DNA of 64,000 nt, taken from NCBI GenBank assembly GCA_004380135.1, contig QXCR01000048.1, forward strand, positions 1 through 64,000. Reading direction: 5' to 3'. The notes beneath the pieces are model-generated. The model searched no databases. It saw only the letters and a program-made list of their open reading frames with translations, and had not been told where the DNA came from. A program made the translations under genes and the position numbers. This document shows positions 59,686 to 64,000 of the stretch, piece by piece. Source of the DNA: Stemphylium vesicarium. Lineage: Eukaryota > Ascomycota > Dothideomycetes > Pleosporales > Pleosporaceae. Numbering within the stretch: the first letter of the stretch is position 1; every line of letters begins with the position of its first letter.

Positions 59686-61385
59686 ATGCCTCACGCACTC
59701 ACCTCCCGCGACTCTACGATGGAGTCGAAGCCAGTAGGGTCTTACCCTAATACTGGCATCGACGTCCTCATCGTAGGTACAGGTCTCGCTGGACTGGTCG
59801 CCGCGCTAGAATGCACGCGCAAAGGCCACAATGTCCGTGTCTTGGAAAGGAATGCCGACATCAACACAGCTGGTAAGCTAGGACCTTAGCCGTTGAGGAT
59901 CGAGCAGATTGCTCATCAAGAAGTCTAGGCGACATGTACTTTATGGGTCTCAGCGCAACCCGTTTCTTGAAGCATTGGCCCGAACTGCTCAAGGAATACA
60001 AGAAGATCTCCCTCCACAATGCCTGGATCGAGACCTTCAAGCATTCTGGCGAGGTGGTCATTGGGCCCAAGAAGGTTGCGGACCGCCTGCGTGCGCAAGG
60101 GCTGGACCCTGATACCCCGCCTGGCGAGTTCCAAATGCGCCCGCTTGTCTACAAGATGTTCGTTAGTGCGGTTGAAAATCTCGGTGTTTCCGTTGAGTTC
60201 AACCGCAAGGTAGTCGACTACTTTGAGGACGAGCAGACCGGAAAAGGCGGCTGCACAACTGATGATGGCAAGCGCTACGAGGCTGATGTAGTTATCGCCG
60301 CTGATGGTGTTGGCTCTAAGAGTCAGAAGCTGGTGGGTGGACAAGTGCGCGCGAGACCATCTGGCAGGGCCATGTGGCGTGCTGCTTTCCCCAGGGAGGC
60401 CATGGACAAGGACCCTGAGGTCAAGGAGTTCTTCAAGATGATGCCCGGCAACGAGCCTATTGTAAGAACATGGCTGGGGTAAGTTCAACTACTTTGCCTA
60501 TACGATGCTGTGCTGATCTCCTCTAGCCCGTCCACATATGCTCTGACACTCTCACGTGAGGATGTTATGGTCTGGATCATGAACCACGATGTAAGTCTCA
60601 TGCATGGCACTGTCATGTGTTATGCCTAACAACCTCAGGTGACCGGTACGGAGAAGGAAAGCTGGAACAACACCATCGAGAAGGAGGAGGTGCTCGATGG
60701 CATGGACACTATGCCCGGTATGGAGACCGTCAAGTGGGCCCCTATCTTCAAGCAACTCGTCGAGACCACACCACCCAACACTATCGTCAACTTCGAGCTC
60801 CTCTGGCGCAACCCACAACCGAGCTGGACCTCTCCTGGCGCTCGCGTCATCCAAATCGGTGACGCTGCGCACTCGTACCTCCCCGCATCCGGAAACGGCG
60901 CCACACAAGCCATCGAGGACGCCATCTCAATAGCGTCGTGTCTTCAGGTCGGCGGAAAAGAAAACATTCCCCAGTCCGTTCGCGTTCACATTCGATTCCG
61001 GTAAGTCTCCGATCGGGCGCCACAGACATCACATAGACTAACTTGCCATCGCAGATTCATCCGCAATTCCTGCGCCCAAAAGCTCGGTTTCTCCAACGCC
61101 GAGCTTCTCCAAGACACCGACTGGGACAAGGTTAAGCTCGACCCACGTCGCGCCGCACCCAAGCTTCCTAAGTGGGTGTGGTCGCACGACCCAGAGGCTT
61201 ACGTGTATGAGAATTACGAGAAGAGCGCGCAGTCCCTCAAGGAAGGTATTGACATGAAGGATGAAGACAAGTTCGAGCCCAACTACCCCAGGGGCTACAA
61301 GTATGAGCCTTGGAGCATCGAGAAGATCATGGACGATATGAGGGCTGGTAAACCGATTGATCTCGGCGCTGGTGACTGGGAGTAA
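59686..61385 (+). CDS. FAD-dependent aromatic-type monooxygenase
   Basis: Five exons: 59686-59872, 59929-60478, 60527-60590, 60639-61000, 61055-61385; 497 aa. The Rossmann motif DVLIVGTGLAGLVAALE (Gly31-x-Gly33-x2-Gly36) is followed by an acidic residue at the end of strand 2 (VRVLERNAD). The DG motif is ADVVIAADGVGSKS and the GD motif IGDAAHSYLPASGNGATQAI (Gly341, Asp342), which together bind FAD and close over NAD(P)H. The overall layout is that of salicylate-hydroxylase-type flavoprotein monooxygenases. All junctions are GT-AG and keep frame. There is no signal peptide. Substrate unknown. Divergent neighbour of the P450 gene. Confidence 0.94.
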
Positions 61386-63112
61386 AAAGGGTACTGTGAG
61401 TGATTCTTTTCGCCCAAAGCATAGTCGCAAACCATTATGCGCGCTTGGAGTTTTGAAAATAGCATAGGGGATAACAAATTCGCGAATTCACGACTCTTGA
61501 CTGTTGATGAGTTGCTTGCATCGCCGATTGTGTGCAAATCGTGTTTCGCTACAGATGTTGGGTCCTTCTCCGTGACGGACATTTTCTCGCACAACACACG
61601 CAGTCCTGAGCACACTTCCCTCCCACTCTGTAGGCTGTTGTATAAGCACTTGTCAAGCGGGAGCTCCCGTTGGCTCGGTAATCTCGCACCATGTCAAGCC
61701 ACGGGCGCCGTATTCGCATTCTGACTCGCCGCTATGCTCTGTTCCTGCCTGAGCTGGAAAAAAAATGCTCCCGTGCAACAGTGCAACCTCCTGTCTCCTG
61801 AAGTCTCGTCAAAGCAATGCCGTGCGCGCAAACAAGAGGAACATGAAAGCTGCTGCGCAAAGTGGCCACGTGGTACGATGCCAGCGTCTGGTACTGCTTG
61901 CTTACAGCCGCACCCCGCCGCCGGTAGCCAAAGTATATTCTCTCGCATGTACCGGAGCGGCCGCCTTATCTACTGTAGCTAAGAAAGAAAAAAATCGTTC
62001 TTATGACTTCGGTACGAAAGTCGTACGGCGGTGTCTCGGACGCGGGCGACACGAGGGGTGCTGGAGAAAAGCAACGAGCGTGGATGTGCCGTTGTGCCGA
62101 TGTGCGGACTGCATGAATGACGCCTTGCTTCTTTTTTCTGGAGGGGGGACAGGAAAAAAAAGAGGGAATCGATAACGCTGGGCTTGCTTGCGTTTACTTC
62201 TATCCGCCGAGGGCATTGATATATCAACTCATGCGTACCTCAGCGCCCTCGTCCTCATGCAACGCAATGGAAAAGGATCAATGGATTTGATATTTTCTCA
62301 CCACCCAGGTCAATGTGACACTCAACCCCCTTGCACCTGCATCAAACTATCAATACCTCTCTAATACCCTTACCTTACCCTATCCCTTCCCTTCCCTTTC
62401 CTTTCCTACTCTTACCCAGCTCCGCCATCTCCACTTACACCACCCACCCACCCACCCGCATACTCCGAAAAGCAGCCACGGCTCTCCATCGGAAATCCAG
62501 CAATCTACAGGGTTAAAGCTGTGTGTATGTGGGTGGAGTGCTGGGGTTGTAAGTGTAAGCGCCGGTCCGTTCTGTTGTGCGAGGGCGGCAGGCGGGAAAA
62601 AAAGAATCTATGACGGTGCCGAGATGCGCTAGTGTGGCGGCTTTTACTGGGATTGGGGGAGTGGAATGGATTGAAAGATGATTGGTGGGCGTTGTGCTGT
62701 GTACCAGGGGAAGTGAGATGGGGGCGTAGAGTAGAGAGGGGCTTTGTGTTGCTTGTGCTGTTTTTGGGTGGAAGGAGGGATGGGGTATGTGTGTGATTGA
62801 TGATGCTGATGATGATTCATAATTGATTAGTGGCGGAGGGAGTATTAATATATTTGCCTTATTTTTTCATATTGTTCGGGTTGGCGATGTGGATGTGTTG
62901 ATTGCTAGAAGGACGTGCATACATGTGCGGTCAGGGTGAATCGCTGAACACGTGACTCGACAACTTCGACTATGATCTCCAAGGAATCTACAGGCTACTC
63001 TCAACTACAGCACAAAAAGCATTAAGATTCTAGGGTATAGCAAAACTACCCACGATAATGTACACATTTTACAAAGAGGAAGACAACAGCCTAACTACCC
63101 ATCAAAACTCAT
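61386..63112. other. 1.7 kb intergenic region
   Basis: Lies between two converging genes. It includes a CCCA repeat (about 62441-62458) and a TCCCT/TTCCC run (about 62376-62400). A 95-105 codon frame (62315-62632) has repeat-derived composition and is not supported. Confidence 0.45.
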
Positions 63113-63712
63113 TCACTCAATCACAGACTCATCCAACAACCTATCCAACCTAATCTGCAACTCCTCCGCCTTCCTACTATGCATAAACTCCCTCACACCT
63201 TCCACCTTCCTCCCATCCCCGCTCATCTTAACAAACAACACCGCCTCCGTCCACCACTCCGTGATCCCACTTTCCACAAGCTTGCTCCCCGTCTCTCCCT
63301 CGCCATCGACCATGCCCCCCATCAAACAATGCGCAATAACCGTATTCGTGTCGCGGCAAAAATGCACCGCCTGACCACCGTACCCGTCATCTTCCGGTCT
63401 GACCTCGAAGCTGCTGAAGATTTCGAATAGAGTTTCTATCTGGTCGCGGAAGGCGCGGATGGGGAGGCGCGGAAAGCGTAGGTCCGTGGGTAACGAGGAG
63501 TAGGTGAAGTCGCGGGTCGCGGTTGTGGTTAGGGCTTGAGGGCGCAGCGTGGAGTAGCTTTTTATAAAGGCGTTGAAGGTTTGCATGTGTGGTGTTTGGG
63601 CCTGGGTGCGCAAGGGGTAGAGATAGTATGCGAGTGGTGCGAGGGTTGCAATGGCTGCTAGAGTCGCGGTTGCGATACGAATTTCTGATGGGGTGAAGCG
63701 TAGATCTGCCAT
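63113..63712 (-). CDS. NTF2/SnoaL-like protein with N-terminal hydrophobic segment
   Basis: Intronless, 199 aa, from the ATG at 63712 (MADLRFTPSEIRIATATLAA). Residues about 13-33 (IATATLAAIATLAPLAYYLY) form a hydrophobic helix that could be a membrane anchor. The rest follows the NTF2-like fold: a helix with TFNAFIKSYSTLRPQALTTT, the strands FTYSSLPTDL and VHFCRDTNTVIAHCLMGGMV, and TEAVLFVKMSGDGRKV. A conserved C-terminal helix follows (RVREF, ELQIRLDRLLDE). It is a second NTF2-like protein in this window besides the one at 41884, but the two are not close in sequence. Function unknown. Confidence 0.75.
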   Translation of the reverse strand: MADLRFTPSEIRIATATLAAIATLAPLAYYLYPLRTQAQTPHMQTFNAFIKSYSTLRPQALTTTATRDFTYSSLPTDLRFPRLPIRAFRDQIETLFEIFSSFEVRPEDDGYGGQAVHFCRDTNTVIAHCLMGGMVDGEGETGSKLVESGITEWWTEAVLFVKMSGDGRKVEGVREFMHSRKAEELQIRLDRLLDESVIE

Positions 63713-64000
63713 GATGGTATTATTTCTGGTGAGTCTGTGAATCTGGATTGCAACGACGACATTGGGAGTTTATAAGGCGAGATCACTTTGAGCTACGACC
63801 TCCTAGATTTCTGATGAACATTGCTCCGACCTTACTGAAATATTGGGTCGGTGTTGTGCACTGTTGATGGGGAGAATTGGTATCGCCGCGGCACACTACA
63901 GCACCCCTACCCGCATTGATCGCCGCAAGCGAGCAGAACCTCGACAAGACAAGGTGTATGATCTACGCAACCGCCTATTTCTGCACCTTCCAGCCGCAAC

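Overview
The window is nuclear DNA of a filamentous ascomycete. Genes are split by short (about 45-60 nt) introns with GTAAGT-type donors, CTAAC-like branch sites and short 3' ends. The gene set (CTF1-type Zn2Cys6 factor, NDT80/PhoG factor, NOT2, STAND-type N-terminal domain, Argonaute-like locus, P450s) is typical of Pezizomycotina. The protein sequences look most like Dothideomycetes/Pleosporales. That placement is inference from remembered families, not a search.

Layout. 0-10 kb is a compact housekeeping block: a rhodanese/Cdc25-like phosphatase (+), then on the minus strand an RpiB-type sugar-phosphate isomerase, a small uncharacterised protein, a leukotriene-A4-hydrolase-like M1 aminopeptidase, a LysM protein and a basic/acidic nuclear-type protein. 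10-19.7 kb is a plus-strand series: a Nudix hydrolase, a CTF1/Far-type zinc-cluster transcription factor (rebuilt from seven exons, one of only 17 nt), the CCR4-NOT subunit NOT2, and a broken gene joining a STAND-type N-terminal domain to a degenerate Ras-like domain. 19.7-28.3 kb has no recognisable gene but holds microsatellites; it precedes a four-exon NDT80/PhoG (VIB-1/XprG-like) regulator. 32.7-39.5 kb holds the SRP receptor beta subunit, a decayed Argonaute-like locus and cystathionine beta-synthase. 39.7-41.8 kb is a diverged tandem array of about 150-240 bp units, several with a TATA box and a pyrimidine tract.

41.9-64 kb is sparse: an NTF2/SnoaL-like protein, a 5.2 kb stretch with no gene I can support, a small three-exon dsRBD-like protein, a conserved 462-aa fungal protein, another 3 kb gene-free stretch, cyclophilin A, then a divergent cytochrome P450 / FAD-monooxygenase pair that may form a small oxidative metabolic unit, and a second NTF2-like protein at the right edge.

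The features most worth a second look are the two inactivated loci (Argonaute-like, STAND-Ras), the promoter-like tandem array, and the small dsRBD-like gene. I found no transposon with recognisable coding domains, no tRNA or rRNA gene, and nothing I can confidently call a new biological system.
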